NCBI RefSeq assembly: GCF_000385375.1
Contig: NZ_ARVV01000001.1
Coordinates: 1,488,001-1,552,000 of the forward strand
Direction of reading: 5' to 3'
Length of the DNA stretch: 64,000 nt
DNA from: Methyloversatilis discipulorum
GTDB lineage: Bacteria > Pseudomonadota > Gammaproteobacteria > Burkholderiales > Rhodocyclaceae
In this document: positions 17,651 to 28,821 of the stretch, in pieces
Layout: every line of letters starts with the position of its first letter
Numbering within the stretch: position 1 is the first letter of the stretch
Notes under the pieces: model-generated
The model's input: only the letters and a program-made list of their open reading frames with translations
Told to the model about the DNA's origin: nothing
Database searches by the model: none
Position numbers and translations under genes: made by a program

Positions 17651-19687
17651 ATGAAACTATTCGGACGCCAGTCACAGAACGGGCGCGCAGGCATCGAAAC
17701 GCTGCAGACGCGATCGGGTGAGCTGGAATCGCGCCTCGCCGCGGTACGCGCCACGCCCTCGTTCATCAGCGGATATGTCGCACCGGACGTCGACATCGAC
17801 CGCGTCGCACAGGCCATCAAGGCCCGCTTTCCGGGTGTTGCGCTGACCCTGAGCACCACCGCCGGCGAACTGTGCAGCGCCGCCGGTTCATCGCTGTACT
17901 GTGCCGCGTCGGACGGACGCGATCGCGTCGTGCTGCAACTGTTCGACCGCAGCGTGATCGCTCAGGCGCAGGTGGTGGCGATACCGCTGGCCAGCGAGGA
18001 TCTGCGGCAGAACGGTCGCGTGATGGACTACCGCGAGCGTATCGAGCGTCTGGTGCGCAGCATCCAGGGTGCGCAGGTGGCGATGGACATCGATCACCGC
18101 GACACCTTCGCCTATGTGCTGTTCGACGGCCTGTCGAACTCCGAGTCCTTCTTCATGGAAGCGCTCTACGAAGCCGGCCGCTTTCCCTGTCTGTTCGTCG
18201 GCGGCTCGGCCGGCGGCAAGCTCGACTTCAAGGACACCTGGCTGCACGACGGCAGCCGCCGGCTCAACAACCACGTGCTGGTGACCTTCCTGAAGATGGC
18301 GCCGCAAGTGCGCTTCGGCGTGTTCAAGAGCCAGAACTTCGAAGCCACGCAGACCCGCTTCCAGATCTTCAGCGCCTCGGTCGAACGTCGCCAGGTGAAT
18401 CTGGTGATCGACGAGGACGGCCGCGCGGTGTCGCTGATCGACGCGCTGTGCAGGACTTTCGGCTGCGAGCGCAGTCAGCTGTCGGCCAAGCTCGACAGTC
18501 ACTCCTTCGCGATACGCGTCAATGGCGAACTGTTCGTGCGCTCGGTCGCGACGCTCGACTTTGATCACGACCGCGTCGACTTCTACTGCGACGTGGCGCC
18601 GGGCGAAGAACTGGTGCTGGTGCGACGCACGCCGTTCGCCGCCACCACCGAACGCGATTTCCGCGCCTTCATGTCGAACAAGCCGGGTCAGCCGCTGGCC
18701 GGCATGTTCAACGACTGCGTGCTGCGCCGCCTCTACAACGGCGCCGAACTGAGCGGGCTGGACCGCGTGTTCGGCGGCATCGACGTCGCCGGTTTCTCGA
18801 CCTTCGGCGAAATCCTCGGCCTGAACCTGAACCAGACGCTGACTGCCGTGTTCTTCTTCCGGCTGCAGCAGGGCGAGGTGTTCCGCGACGAATACGTCGA
18901 CAACTTCGTCGCCCATTACGGCGAGTTCAAGGCCTTCTTCCTGCGCCGGCAGAACGCCAAGCTGGCCGGCATGTCGCGTGTCATGGTGCAGCAGATCAGC
19001 GATTACCGTGCCGGCAATTTCGGCAGCCGGCTTGATCCGGGCAACGTCGATCCGAGCATGGTGCCGGTGGTGCGTGACCTGAACCACCTCGGCGAAATCA
19101 TGCTTGACGCCCAGCGCACGCGTGAGGCGACCGCGAGCCAGCTCGAAGCCTGTGCCAACGACCTATATGGCTCGGTGGGAGAGCTCACGACGCGCTTGAG
19201 CGACCAGCAGGGCGTGATCCAGACCGCGGTGCGCACCGTCGATACGCTGGCCGGGCAGGCGAACGAAGTAGGCAGCAGTGCGCGCGACCTGTCGCACGCC
19301 AGCGACCGCATACAGCGCGTGGTGGAAATGATCCAGCAGATCGCCGATCAGACCAATCTGCTGGCGCTGAATGCGGCCATCGAGGCGGCGCGTGCCGGCG
19401 AGGCCGGTCGCGGTTTCGCCGTGGTGGCCGACGAGGTCCGCATGCTGGCCGAGAAGTCGCGCAACAGCGCCGGCGTCATCGGCAAGGACATTTCCGCGCT
19501 GGCGGCGGAAATCGTGCGCGTGGCGCAGATGATAGAAGCGCAATCGACTGGCGTTTCAGGTCTGACCCAGGTGCTCGAAACCATCGATACCTACAGCAGC
19601 GAAACCGCCGGCGTGGCCGGGCACACGCGTGGCGTGGCCGACGTGCTGAAGGGGCTGACCGGCGCAACCCATGCTGTGCGCGCCTGA
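17651..19687 (+). CDS. Soluble chemoreceptor with FIST sensor domain
   Basis: 678 aa without signal peptide or transmembrane segment. FIST_N (about 45-245; [27 protein letters not shown]) and FIST_C (about 250-395; [32 protein letters not shown]) precede a methyl-accepting signalling domain. That domain has the conserved hairpin tip [20 protein letters not shown] and [22 protein letters not shown] domains are predicted to bind small ligands such as amino acids. A cytosolic receptor would read the internal pool and signal to CheA/CheW, which are not in the window. The chain ends soon after the hairpin, so the returning helix bundle looks short. Confidence 0.9.
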   Translation: MKLFGRQSQNGRAGIETLQTRSGELESRLAAVRATPSFISGYVAPDVDIDRVAQAIKARFPGVALTLSTTAGELCSAAGSSLYCAASDGRDRVVLQLFDRSVIAQAQVVAIPLASEDLRQNGRVMDYRERIERLVRSIQGAQVAMDIDHRDTFAYVLFDGLSNSESFFMEALYEAGRFPCLFVGGSAGGKLDFKDTWLHDGSRRLNNHVLVTFLKMAPQVRFGVFKSQNFEATQTRFQIFSASVERRQVNLVIDEDGRAVSLIDALCRTFGCERSQLSAKLDSHSFAIRVNGELFVRSVATLDFDHDRVDFYCDVAPGEELVLVRRTPFAATTERDFRAFMSNKPGQPLAGMFNDCVLRRLYNGAELSGLDRVFGGIDVAGFSTFGEILGLNLNQTLTAVFFFRLQQGEVFRDEYVDNFVAHYGEFKAFFLRRQNAKLAGMSRVMVQQISDYRAGNFGSRLDPGNVDPSMVPVVRDLNHLGEIMLDAQRTREATASQLEACANDLYGSVGELTTRLSDQQGVIQTAVRTVDTLAGQANEVGSSARDLSHASDRIQRVVEMIQQIADQTNLLALNAAIEAARAGEAGRGFAVVADEVRMLAEKSRNSAGVIGKDISALAAEIVRVAQMIEAQSTGVSGLTQVLETIDTYSSETAGVAGHTRGVADVLKGLTGATHAVRA

Positions 19688-19819
19688 GAGGGCCGTGCGG
19701 TCGACGTGAAAAGGCGACAGCTCCGCTGTGGGCGGGCGCTGTCGCCAAGGGGGAAGTGGGTCGGAAGTGCGCGCGATCGCGGAAGCCGCCGAGCCTGATC
19801 GGCACGGCGGCGGTCCGTA

Positions 19820-21409
19820 TCAGTGCAGCGCCTGTTCCAGATGTTTCACCAGTTCGCGCAGTTCGCTCGACGTCGAATGCAGGCGGTTTGCCGCCTCGCC
19901 GACAGACTGCACGCTCGAGTTGGTCTGTTCCACCGTGCTCGATATGCGCTCCATGCTGCACGCCACCTCGTGCGAGGCCAGCGACTGCTGACGCAGCATC
20001 TGGGTGATTTCCTCGGAGTAGTTGGCGGCTTCGCGGCTGGCATCCCAGATGCCCTGGAGGCCGGCGCTGCTGGCCTCGATTTCGCTCGTCGACCGGGCCA
20101 CTTCACCTGCCGTCGCGCTCATCGTGTCGACCGCCGAACCTGCCAGCTGGATGATGTCGGTCACCGCCGAGCCGATGTCCTTGGTGCTGGTGCGGGTACG
20201 CTCGGCCAGCTTGCGCACCTCGTCGGCCACCACGGCGAAGCCGCGACCCTGTTCCCCTGCGCGCGCCGCCTCGATGGCCGCGTTCAGCGCCAGCAGATTG
20301 GTCTGTTCGGCGATGTCATTGATCACCTGCGATACCTCGCGGATCTTCTCGACCGACGCGTTCACCTCGGCGATCCGCTCCTGCGACTGCGTCACCACGC
20401 CGACCACGCGATGGCTGCTGGCGATGCCCGCTTCCATCGTCTTCATCGCGTCCTGCGCGCTGTGCTCGGTGCGCTTGACCGCTTCCAGGCCGCGGTCGGT
20501 ATTGCTCGATACCTCGTTGATCGACACGCTCATTTCTTCCATCGCCGCGGCGACCTGCATCACGTTCTCGCCCTGGGCGCCGGTGGCCTTGATCAGCGCG
20601 CGCATCGCGTCGTTCAGTTCCTTGGAACGGTCGTCGACTTCGCGCGCGTTCACCAGTACGTCGGCGAACATCGCGCGCAGGTGGATGCGCATCACTTCCA
20701 TCGCGACGAACAGCGGGCGCAGCGGCCCCGGCGGCGCCTCGATCTGCTTGGCCAGCTTGCCTTCGTCCAGTTCCAGCATGGTGCGGTGCAGCGTGTCGAG
20801 GCGGCCGGCAACCGTGCTGTTCTGCCAGGCGGCGGTGCCCAGTGCCACAGCGGCGGCGACGCCGGACAGGCCCAGGCCCCACACCCCGCCGACTGCGCCG
20901 CCGGCCAGAGCCAGCGCCGACGTCACGCCGGCACCGAGCCAGACGCGGCCGGCCAGGCCGAGCCTGGGTTTGCTGATCTGCGTGCGGGGGAATTTCGCGG
21001 TCTTGTCGCGGACCGCGCGGTAGAGCGTTTCGGCGGCGGCGACTTCGTCGCGCTTGGGCGCGTTGCGCACCGACTGGTAGCCGACCGTACGGCCATCGAC
21101 CATGATTGGCGTGACGAAGGCTTCGACCCAGTAATGGTCGCCGTTCTTCGAGCGATTCTTGACCAGGCCGCGCCACGGCTGACCGGCCTTGATGGTGAGC
21201 CACAGGTCCTCGAAGGCTTCGGGCGGCATGTCCGGGTGCCGCACGACGTTGTGGTTGTGGCCGACCAGTTCCTCGCGGCTGAAGCCGCTGATGCTGACGA
21301 AGGACTCGTTGGCGTAGGTAATGGCGCCCTTCAGGTCAGTCTTGGTGACGATGGGTTTCCCGGGCTCAAGGAAGACTTCTTTCTGCGTGACGGGCAGATT
21401 TATTTTCAC
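19820..21409 (-). CDS. Aer-like PAS chemoreceptor
   Basis: 529 aa. The N-terminal PAS domain (about 10-125) has the Aer pattern: [55 protein letters not shown]. This subclass usually binds FAD and senses redox or energy state. Hydrophobic segments at about 155-190 anchor it, and a HAMP-like linker leads to the signalling domain with [20 protein letters not shown] and [18 protein letters not shown]. No periplasmic domain is present, so sensing is cytoplasmic. A FliA promoter lies about 95 bases upstream, tying it to the flagellar regulon. Confidence 0.9.
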   Translation of the reverse strand: MKINLPVTQKEVFLEPGKPIVTKTDLKGAITYANESFVSISGFSREELVGHNHNVVRHPDMPPEAFEDLWLTIKAGQPWRGLVKNRSKNGDHYWVEAFVTPIMVDGRTVGYQSVRNAPKRDEVAAAETLYRAVRDKTAKFPRTQISKPRLGLAGRVWLGAGVTSALALAGGAVGGVWGLGLSGVAAAVALGTAAWQNSTVAGRLDTLHRTMLELDEGKLAKQIEAPPGPLRPLFVAMEVMRIHLRAMFADVLVNAREVDDRSKELNDAMRALIKATGAQGENVMQVAAAMEEMSVSINEVSSNTDRGLEAVKRTEHSAQDAMKTMEAGIASSHRVVGVVTQSQERIAEVNASVEKIREVSQVINDIAEQTNLLALNAAIEAARAGEQGRGFAVVADEVRKLAERTRTSTKDIGSAVTDIIQLAGSAVDTMSATAGEVARSTSEIEASSAGLQGIWDASREAANYSEEITQMLRQQSLASHEVACSMERISSTVEQTNSSVQSVGEAANRLHSTSSELRELVKHLEQALH

Positions 21410-21504
21410 GGCGACTCTCCAGGTGGCGTGATCCCTCCCGGAAAGGACTGTCGGGCTTCATGCAAGCAAGGCGAACGGTCACGCAATTCCGGAGGCATGA
21501 GCCA

Positions 21505-21531
21505 TTAACGGCTTCCATCCGGAAAGCTTCA
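21505..21531 (-). promoter_or_regulatory. FliA (sigma-28) promoter of the Aer-like receptor
   Basis: On the minus strand the -35 TGAAGCTT (21524-21531), an 11-base spacer and the -10 GCCGTTAA (21505-21512) match TAAAGTTT-N11-GCCGATAA with six of eight and seven of eight positions and exact spacing. It lies about 95 bases upstream of the receptor ATG. Confidence 0.7.
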
Positions 21532-21569
21532 CTGAGATGTGAAATTTTTCCCGCAAGGGTTGATTTCGG

Positions 21570-23432
21570 TCAATTGTCCGGCGAGAAGCGCGCCGGGCTC
21601 AGCGCCAGTGCCAGATCCCGTTCGAGCGGCAAAGGATCGCCGCAAAGCCTTGCTGCGAGCAGTTCGGCGCCGAGCGCGTTCCACACCAAGCCGCGCGCAC
21701 CGAGGCCGGTCAGCAGGTGCAGGCCGCCCGTTTCGCCGATCAGCGGCAGACGGTCGGGTGTTGCAGTCCGAAACGAGGTGCGGCCAGGCAGTGTTGCAGC
21801 TTGCGGCGGCGTGCAGGCCTCCGGCAGCAGGCGTTCGAGGCGGGCCAGATTGCCGGCGTGACTGTCCTCGCGCACCGCAGTATCGGCGTCGCCGATATCG
21901 AAACTGGCGCCGAGATTGAGGTCACCGTCCGGCGTCGGGCAGATGTAGCCCTCGCGGCACACGGTCACATGCAGATTGGGCAGCAGGCTGCGCGGCAGCC
22001 GCGTCACCTGGCCACGTACGCGGGTCAGCGGCAGCGGGTGCGGCAGCAGGGCACAGGCGTCTGCCGCGTTGGCCAGCACCACCGCGTCGGCGTCGATCAG
22101 CGTGCCGGCGGCGGTGCTTACCGACCAGCGGTCGGCGTCACGGGTCAGCGACAGCGCCTCAGTGGACATCAGCCGGCTGACCGCGGCGCCGGCGCGCTCT
22201 AGATTGGCGTCGCACAGGCTGGCCGGATTCACCCAGGCGCCGCGCGGGAACCACCAGCCGCCGAGTGCGACCGGATAGCCGATGCGCCGCGTCATTTCCC
22301 AGTCCGACAGGTAGCGCACCAGCGCCTGCGGCAGCGCGCCGGTTTCGCATACCTCGCGCTGCAGGTGCTCGTGTTCCGCGTCGTGGGCGATCTGCATCAC
22401 CCCGGTCGGCCCCCACTTCAGCGGCCGACCTTCGCCAGCCAGCCGCCTCATGTGGGCGGATGCGTGCAGGAAGGCGGCACGGGAAAAACGCGCGATCACG
22501 CTGTCGTCGCGGGCGATCATCGGTCGCAGCACGCCCGCCGCATTGCCCGACGCCTCCTGCGCCGGGGCTGCGTGGCGCTCGATCAGCAGCACTTCGGTGC
22601 CGCGCGCGGCCAGTCGCTCGGCGACGGTGCAGCCGGCGAGGCCGGCGCCGATCACTGCCACCCGCTTCGGCGCCGTCGGCTCGGGCCGGTGGCGCAGTGC
22701 AGCGGCCTGCGCGCCCGGGTGCAGGTGGCCGGTCAGCATGTGGCGCTTCGGTCCGAAGCCGGCCTGCTTCTCGCTGACGAAGCCGGCGCCGGCAAGCGCG
22801 TCGCGCACGCCGGAGGCGACGCTCCAGGTCGCCAGCGTGGCGTCCGCGGCTGCGAGGCGCGACAGCTGTTTACATATGTAGGGCGACCACAGTTCAGGAT
22901 TCTTCGCCGGCGAGAAACCGTCGAGAAAGATCGCGTTGGCGCGCAGCGTCAACTGCGGCAGCAGGTGCTCGGCGTCGCCCAGGCCCAGGGTCAGGATGAC
23001 GCGGCCGCCGTCGAACTCGATGCGATGCAGTCCGCGCACCGCCAGCGGCCAGCGCTCGACCAGCTTCTGCGCCATGTCGGCCATGTCCGGCGGCAGCAGG
23101 CGCTGGTAGGCGATGGCCAGGTCGTACTGCGCGAACGGGTGCTTCTCGACCGACACGAAGTGCAGTCGTGCGCAACGGTCCGGGCTGTCGCGCCAGGCGC
23201 GCCAGGTGGCGAGGAAATTCAGGCCGAGGCCGAAACCGGTCTCCAGCACGACGAAGCGTTCGCGGCCGGCCCAGCGTTCGGGCAGGCCATTGCCGGCGAG
23301 GAACACGTGCTGCGCCTGCGCCAGCGCGCCCTCCGACGAGTGATAGACGTCGCCGTAAGCGGCCGAGCGCGGCGTGCCGTCGTCGGCGAATTCGAGCGGG
23401 GCCGGAACCAGAGGCTGAAGAGGTCGGGACAT
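21570..23432 (-). CDS. mnmC: MnmC, bifunctional tRNA wobble-uridine modification enzyme
   Basis: Carries out the last steps of mnm5s2U34 synthesis in tRNA. The N-terminal half is the methyltransferase (MnmC2/MnmD): VLETGFGLGLNFLATW for SAM binding and FLDGFSPAKNPELWS. The C-terminal half is the FAD-dependent cmnm5-to-nm5 oxidase (MnmC1), starting at VAVIGAGLAGCTVAERL and ending with GLGARGLVWNALGAELLA. I chose the ATG at 23432 (620 aa, MSRPLQPL), since the 17 residues of the longer reading precede any conserved sequence. Both domains look intact. Confidence 0.93.
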   Translation of the reverse strand: MSRPLQPLVPAPLEFADDGTPRSAAYGDVYHSSEGALAQAQHVFLAGNGLPERWAGRERFVVLETGFGLGLNFLATWRAWRDSPDRCARLHFVSVEKHPFAQYDLAIAYQRLLPPDMADMAQKLVERWPLAVRGLHRIEFDGGRVILTLGLGDAEHLLPQLTLRANAIFLDGFSPAKNPELWSPYICKQLSRLAAADATLATWSVASGVRDALAGAGFVSEKQAGFGPKRHMLTGHLHPGAQAAALRHRPEPTAPKRVAVIGAGLAGCTVAERLAARGTEVLLIERHAAPAQEASGNAAGVLRPMIARDDSVIARFSRAAFLHASAHMRRLAGEGRPLKWGPTGVMQIAHDAEHEHLQREVCETGALPQALVRYLSDWEMTRRIGYPVALGGWWFPRGAWVNPASLCDANLERAGAAVSRLMSTEALSLTRDADRWSVSTAAGTLIDADAVVLANAADACALLPHPLPLTRVRGQVTRLPRSLLPNLHVTVCREGYICPTPDGDLNLGASFDIGDADTAVREDSHAGNLARLERLLPEACTPPQAATLPGRTSFRTATPDRLPLIGETGGLHLLTGLGARGLVWNALGAELLAARLCGDPLPLERDLALALSPARFSPDN

Positions 23433-23528
23433 GGTGCAGTCAATGAAAAGCAGAACGCCGATCAGGACCGGCGCTGCGGGCATCGGTTCGATCGGCGTTC
23501 ATCGGGGGCCGTGTCGGGGCCGGGGCGC

Positions 23529-25028
<1,500 letters not shown>

Positions 25029-25146
25029 GATGGGCTCGAAAGGTGGACCGCGCACGCAAGTGTGCGCAGCAAAAGCGAAAGCCCGCGATTTTCGCCGATA
25101 GCGGGCAGCCGGCACAAGTGCGCGGCTGCCGCGCTGGCCCGGCTGA

Positions 25147-25464
25147 TCAGGCCGAAGTCAGCTTGAGGCCGAGAATGCCGGCGACGATGAGGCCGACACA
25201 GACCAGTCGCGCCGCGTTGGCCGGCTCGCTGAACAGCACGATGCCGAGGATGACGGTGCCGACCGCGCCGATGCCGGTCCAGACGGCGTAGGCGGTGCCC
25301 ACCGGCAGGTTGCGCATGGCGATGCCGAGCAGCACGACGCTGATGATCATCGTCACCACGGTGAAGGCCGAAGGCCAGAAACGGCTGAAACCGTCGGTGT
25401 ATTTGAGGCCGATCGCCCAGGCGCATTCGAACAGGCCGGCGATCACGAGGATGGTCCACGACAT
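25147..25464 (-). CDS. gdx: SMR-family guanidinium exporter (SugE/Gdx)
   Basis: 105 aa with four hydrophobic helices, the small multidrug resistance fold working as a dimer. [20 protein letters not shown] has the membrane Glu (E13) and the SugE-type [14 protein letters not shown] rather than EmrE sequence; [17 protein letters not shown] is the conserved helix-3 motif. SugE/Gdx proteins exchange guanidinium for protons. The true start is 25464: a longer open frame would run through the guanidine-II riboswitch seen just upstream. That riboswitch identifies the substrate independently of the protein. Confidence 0.93.
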   Translation of the reverse strand: MSWTILVIAGLFECAWAIGLKYTDGFSRFWPSAFTVVTMIISVVLLGIAMRNLPVGTAYAVWTGIGAVGTVILGIVLFSEPANAARLVCVGLIVAGILGLKLTSA

Positions 25465-25482
25465 GAGCTCAACTCCGGATAT

Positions 25483-25535
25483 CGGGGCCGTCCCCGTCGC
25501 AAGAAACGCCGCGCGGGTCGTCCCGCCGGCGGCGT
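25483..25535 (-). promoter_or_regulatory. Guanidine-II (mini-ykkC) riboswitch
   Basis: Read on the minus strand there are two GC-rich hairpins, each with the conserved ACGR loop. P1 has core GGG-ACGA-CCC (25515-25524) inside a longer stem of about 25508-25535. P2 is CGGGG-ACGG-CCCCG (25483-25496, core 25484-25495). A short linker separates them. P2 ends about 18 bases before the gdx ATG, and a GGAG Shine-Dalgarno lies in between. This is the textbook layout of a translational guanidine-II switch: guanidine docks the loops and frees the ribosome-binding site. Confidence 0.9.
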
Positions 25536-25593
25536 GCGTGTTGCACACAGGGAATATTCGTTTCTTTTGATGCACGGGTCAAGGTGCGGCGCG

Positions 25594-27147
25594 TCAGCGC
25601 AGGCCGAGCCGTTTCGCCAGCCGCTGCAGGTTGGCGCGGTCCAGCCCCAGTTCGCGCGCGGCAGCGGCCCAGTTGTGACCGGTGCGCGCCAGTGCGGCAG
25701 CGATCGCTTCGCGCTGCAGGCGGTCGACCGCGCTGCGCAGGTCGCCGACCGGGCCCGCCGGATCATTGACCGGCGCCGGTGTCTCGGGCGGTGCCGGCGG
25801 CGACAGTTCGAGGTGGGCGGCGTCCAGCGTGACGATGCGCGGGCGCTCGTGGGTGCCGGCCAGCGCCTTCAGCGCGGCACGGCTGATCAGGTGCTCCAGT
25901 TCGCGCACATTGCCGGGCCAGTCGTGGGCGAGCAGGGCGGCCTGCGCGTCCGGGGCGAGGCGCAGGCCGCGCAGACCGAGGCGCGCACGGTTCTGTTCGA
26001 GGAAGCGGCCGGCCAGCAGCAGCACGTCGCGGCCGCGTTCGCGCAGCGGCGGCACGTGCAGCGGATAGACGCCGAGCCGGTGGTAGAGGTCGGCCCGGAA
26101 GCGGCCGGCGCGCACTTCCTCGGCCAGATCGCGATTGGTGGCGGCGATCACGCGCACGTCCACATGGACTTCCTGCTCGGCACCGATGCGCTGCAGCTGG
26201 CCTCCCTGCAGCACGCGCAGCAGCTTGGCCTGGGCCGCCAGCGGCAGTTCGCCGATCTCGTCGAGGAAGAGCGTGCCGCCGTCGGCCAGCGCGAACTTGC
26301 CGCGGCGCTCGGTCAGCGCGCCGGAAAAGGCGCCGCGCACGTGACCGAACAGTTCGCTTTCGACCAGGTTGTCGGGCAGGGCGGCGCAGTTCAGGCTGAC
26401 CAGCGGCCGCGCCGCGCGAGCCGAGGCGGCGTGCAGCGCGCGGGCCACCAGTTCCTTGCCGACGCCGGTTTCGCCGTGGATCAGCACGGTGAGCTCGCTG
26501 CCGCCTACCAGTTCGATTTCCTTCAGCAGTCGCCGGTGCGCGGCGCTGTGGCCGACCATGTCGCCACTGCCTGCCGGGCTGGCGCCGGCCGCCTCGCGGT
26601 AGGCCTCGGCGCGCAGTTCCTCGTTCTCGGCCCGGCGCGCCAGCGTGTCGATGCGCTGCGCGGCCTTGACGGTGGCCGCGGCCAGACTGGCGAAGCCGGC
26701 CAGCATGTCGAGGTCGGCGCCGGCGAAGCGCGCCGGGTCGAGCGCGTCCAGCGTCAGCACGCCCCAGGGCTGTTCGTCCAGATAGAGCGGGCAGCCCAGG
26801 CAGTCATGTACTTCCAGATGTGCGCCGTGACCCTGTATCAGTCCGTCATAGGGGTCGGGCAGCGGACAGTCGGCGGCGAAGCGGGTCGGTTCGCTGCGTT
26901 CGAGCAGTGCCGCCAGGCGCGGGTGCTCGGCGATCAGGAAGTGACGGCCCAGCGTGTCCGGGCTCAGGCCGTCTATCGCCAGCGGTACCAGACGATCGCC
27001 GTCCAGCCGCAGCAGCGCGGTGGCGTCGCAGGGCAGCAGTTCGCGCAGCGCCTGCAGAAGTCGTCGATAGCGCTCCTGCGCCGGCAGGTCGCGCGACAGG
27101 TCGTCGACCAGCGGAATCAGCGCGGACAGCAGTGGGTGTGTGGTCAT
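25594..27147 (-). CDS. norR: NorR, nitric-oxide-sensing sigma-54 activator
   Basis: 517 aa: N-terminal GAF sensor (about 1-165), AAA+ domain (about 195-440) and C-terminal Fis-type helix-turn-helix (about 475-517, [20 protein letters not shown]). R77, D98, D101, C116 and D134 line up with the residues proposed to hold the non-haem iron in E. coli NorR; this alignment is by eye. Walker A is GETGVGKE (225-232), the sigma-54 loop is GAFSGA (272-277, a variant of GAFTGA) and Walker B LDEIGE (295-300). It is divergent from hmp and most likely activates it. Confidence 0.94.
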   Translation of the reverse strand: MTTHPLLSALIPLVDDLSRDLPAQERYRRLLQALRELLPCDATALLRLDGDRLVPLAIDGLSPDTLGRHFLIAEHPRLAALLERSEPTRFAADCPLPDPYDGLIQGHGAHLEVHDCLGCPLYLDEQPWGVLTLDALDPARFAGADLDMLAGFASLAAATVKAAQRIDTLARRAENEELRAEAYREAAGASPAGSGDMVGHSAAHRRLLKEIELVGGSELTVLIHGETGVGKELVARALHAASARAARPLVSLNCAALPDNLVESELFGHVRGAFSGALTERRGKFALADGGTLFLDEIGELPLAAQAKLLRVLQGGQLQRIGAEQEVHVDVRVIAATNRDLAEEVRAGRFRADLYHRLGVYPLHVPPLRERGRDVLLLAGRFLEQNRARLGLRGLRLAPDAQAALLAHDWPGNVRELEHLISRAALKALAGTHERPRIVTLDAAHLELSPPAPPETPAPVNDPAGPVGDLRSAVDRLQREAIAAALARTGHNWAAAARELGLDRANLQRLAKRLGLR

Positions 27148-27161
27148 TGTGACTCGGTGTT

Positions 27162-27197
27162 GTCGAAGTGACTCGGGTGCAGTGTAGTCGTTTCAAC
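27162..27197. promoter_or_regulatory. Candidate NorR operator sites between norR and hmp
   Basis: Two GT-N7-AC elements, the core reported for NorR, occur at 27162-27172 (GTcgaagtgAC) and 27187-27197 (GTcgtttcaAC), 25 bases apart. A repeated AAGTGACT is present at 27167 and 27211, so a third degenerate site near 27213 is possible. They lie 45-80 bases upstream of the sigma-54 promoter. Confidence 0.55.
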
Positions 27198-27239
27198 TCG
27201 ATGGTGATGTAAGTGACTGATCTGCAAGAGGTCGCTTTA

Positions 27240-27255
27240 TGGCACGGCGCTTGAT
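27240..27255 (+). promoter_or_regulatory. Sigma-54 promoter of hmp
   Basis: TGGCACGGCGCTTGAT matches the -24 TGGCACG exactly. The -12 box TTGAT differs from TTGCW at the last conserved C. GG and GA are ten bases apart as required. It sits 67 bases upstream of the hmp ATG and downstream of the NorR sites. Confidence 0.7.
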
Positions 27256-27322
27256 AGGGAGTGTGCGCCCGCGCGTCACGGGACTTTCGCGCCGGCGTTT
27301 CATTCACTGTCAGGAGAAAACC

Positions 27323-28504
27323 ATGCTGAGCCCGGAACACCGAGCCGTCATCAAGGCCACCGTGCCGCTGCTGGAAAGCGGCGGCGAAGCGCTGACCACG
27401 CACTTCTACCGCATCATGCTGAGCGAACACCCGGAGGTGCGCCCGCTGTTCAATCAGGCGCATCAGGCCAGCGGCGATCAGCCGCGCGCGCTGGCCAATG
27501 GCGTGCTGATGTACGCGAAGAACATCGACCGTCTGGAAGCGCTCGGTCCGCTGGTCGGTCAGATCGTGCAGAAGCACGTGTCGCTGCAGGTGCTGCCCGA
27601 GCATTACCCCATCGTCGGCGGCTGCCTGCTACGCGCCATCCGTGAGGTACTGGGCGCCGAGATCGCGACCGACGCGGTGATCGAAGCCTGGGCCGCGGCC
27701 TACGGTCAGTTGGCCGATCTGCTGATCGGCGCCGAGGAGTCGGTCTATGCCGACCACGCGCAGGCCGACGGCGGCTGGCGCGGTGCGCGCGCTTTCCGCG
27801 TCGCGCGCAAGGTGCGCGAGAGCGACGAAATCACCTCTTTCCATCTCGAACCGGTGGACGGCCAGCCAGTGCTGCGCCACGCGCCGGGCGAATACATCGG
27901 CCTGCGGGTGAACATCGACGGCCAGGAAATGCGCCGCAACTATTCGCTGTCGGCCGCCGCCAACGGGCGCGACTACCGCATCAGCGTCAAGCGCGAGGCG
28001 GGCGGCCGGGTGTCCGGCCACCTGCACGACGCGGTGAATGAGGGCGACGTGCTCGATCTGTTTCCGCCGGCCGGCGATTTCACGCTGCGTGCATCCGACC
28101 GCCCGGTGGCGCTGATCACCGCCGGCGTCGGCATCACGCCGGCGCTGCCGATGATGGAAGCGGCGCTGGCCGAGGGCCGCGAGGTGCACTTCATCCACTG
28201 CGCGCGTCACGGCGGCGTGCACGCCTTCCGCGACCACGTCGAAGCACTGGCGCAGCGGCATCCGAAGCTGAAGCGCTTCTATGTTTACAGCGAGCCGCGC
28301 GACGGCGACCAGGCGCACGCGGAAGGCTTCATCGAGCGCCTGCATCTCGAACGCTGGCTGCCGCAACCGTCGGCGCTGGACGCCTACTTCCTCGGCCCCA
28401 AGCCTTTCATGGCGCGGGTAAAGAAGCAGCTGTTGGAACTGGGCGTGCCGGCGGCACAGACCCATTACGAGTTCTTCGGACCGGCGGCTGCACTCGACGG
28501 CTGA
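27323..28504 (+). CDS. hmp: Flavohaemoglobin, nitric oxide dioxygenase
   Basis: Oxidises NO to nitrate with O2 and NAD(P)H, protecting the cell from nitrosative stress. 393 aa from the ATG at 27323, after a CAGGAGAAAACC site. The globin domain has proximal His85 (QKHVSLQVLPEHY) and distal Tyr29 and Gln53 at the same positions as E. coli Hmp. The FAD domain has RNYSLSAA; the NAD domain has LITAGVGITPALPM and the C-terminal YEFFGP. An upstream in-frame extension to 27239 would read through the sigma-54 promoter and is rejected. norR is divergent. Confidence 0.97.
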   Translation: MLSPEHRAVIKATVPLLESGGEALTTHFYRIMLSEHPEVRPLFNQAHQASGDQPRALANGVLMYAKNIDRLEALGPLVGQIVQKHVSLQVLPEHYPIVGGCLLRAIREVLGAEIATDAVIEAWAAAYGQLADLLIGAEESVYADHAQADGGWRGARAFRVARKVRESDEITSFHLEPVDGQPVLRHAPGEYIGLRVNIDGQEMRRNYSLSAAANGRDYRISVKREAGGRVSGHLHDAVNEGDVLDLFPPAGDFTLRASDRPVALITAGVGITPALPMMEAALAEGREVHFIHCARHGGVHAFRDHVEALAQRHPKLKRFYVYSEPRDGDQAHAEGFIERLHLERWLPQPSALDAYFLGPKPFMARVKKQLLELGVPAAQTHYEFFGPAAALDG

Positions 28505-28545
28505 CAGAGGAGGCGGTCGTGGCAGTGTGGTCTTCGGCCCGCTAA

Positions 28546-28746
28546 CGCCGCATCGCGACCAGAGGTCGCTCCCACAACACCGTGCCCGCGCATTCGCAGG
28601 AGCCGGACTTTCCTTGTGGGAGCGAGCTTGCTCGCGATTGCGGCGGGGATCGAAGCCGGTGGCCAGCAACGGCCCCGTCGCGGCCAAGGCCGCTCCCACA
28701 GGGGGGGGCCGATCCGCGGCAGGAGCGGGGGTTCTGTGGGAGGGGT
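28546..28746. repeat. Cluster of REP elements (three copies plus a fragment)
   Basis: The 317-base gap between hmp and the phosphatase gene holds palindromic units sharing a GCTCCCACA/TGTGGGAGC end. They lie at 28546-28577 (GCGACC-aga-GGTCGC stem, ends in GCTCCCACAA), 28612-28646 (opposite orientation, GCGAGC-tt-GCTCGC stem), 28676-28702 (GCGGCC-aa-GGCCGC, ends in GCTCCCACAGG), with a partial TGTGGGAG at 28734. The stems covary while the flank is constant, typical of REP sequences mobilised by RAYT transposases. No RAYT gene is in the window. A run of eight G residues follows the third copy. No gene is seen in this gap. Confidence 0.75.
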
Positions 28747-28821
28747 CTTCTGATCCCGACAGCGGCGGTGGGCAGTCCATAGACCGCGTCAGCAGCAATG
28801 GCTACCGACCCTCTGACACGC

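Noticed and set aside
25465..25575. N-terminal extension of the SMR exporter
   Set aside because: These 37 codons overlap both riboswitch hairpins and precede the family's normal first helix.
27239..27322. N-terminal extension of Hmp
   Set aside because: It would start inside the sigma-54 promoter, while the ATG at 27323 has a good ribosome-binding site and places His85, Tyr29 and Gln53 at the E. coli positions.
28701..28708. Run of eight G residues as a phase-variation tract
   Set aside because: It lies in a non-coding REP array and is not inside or directly in front of a gene.
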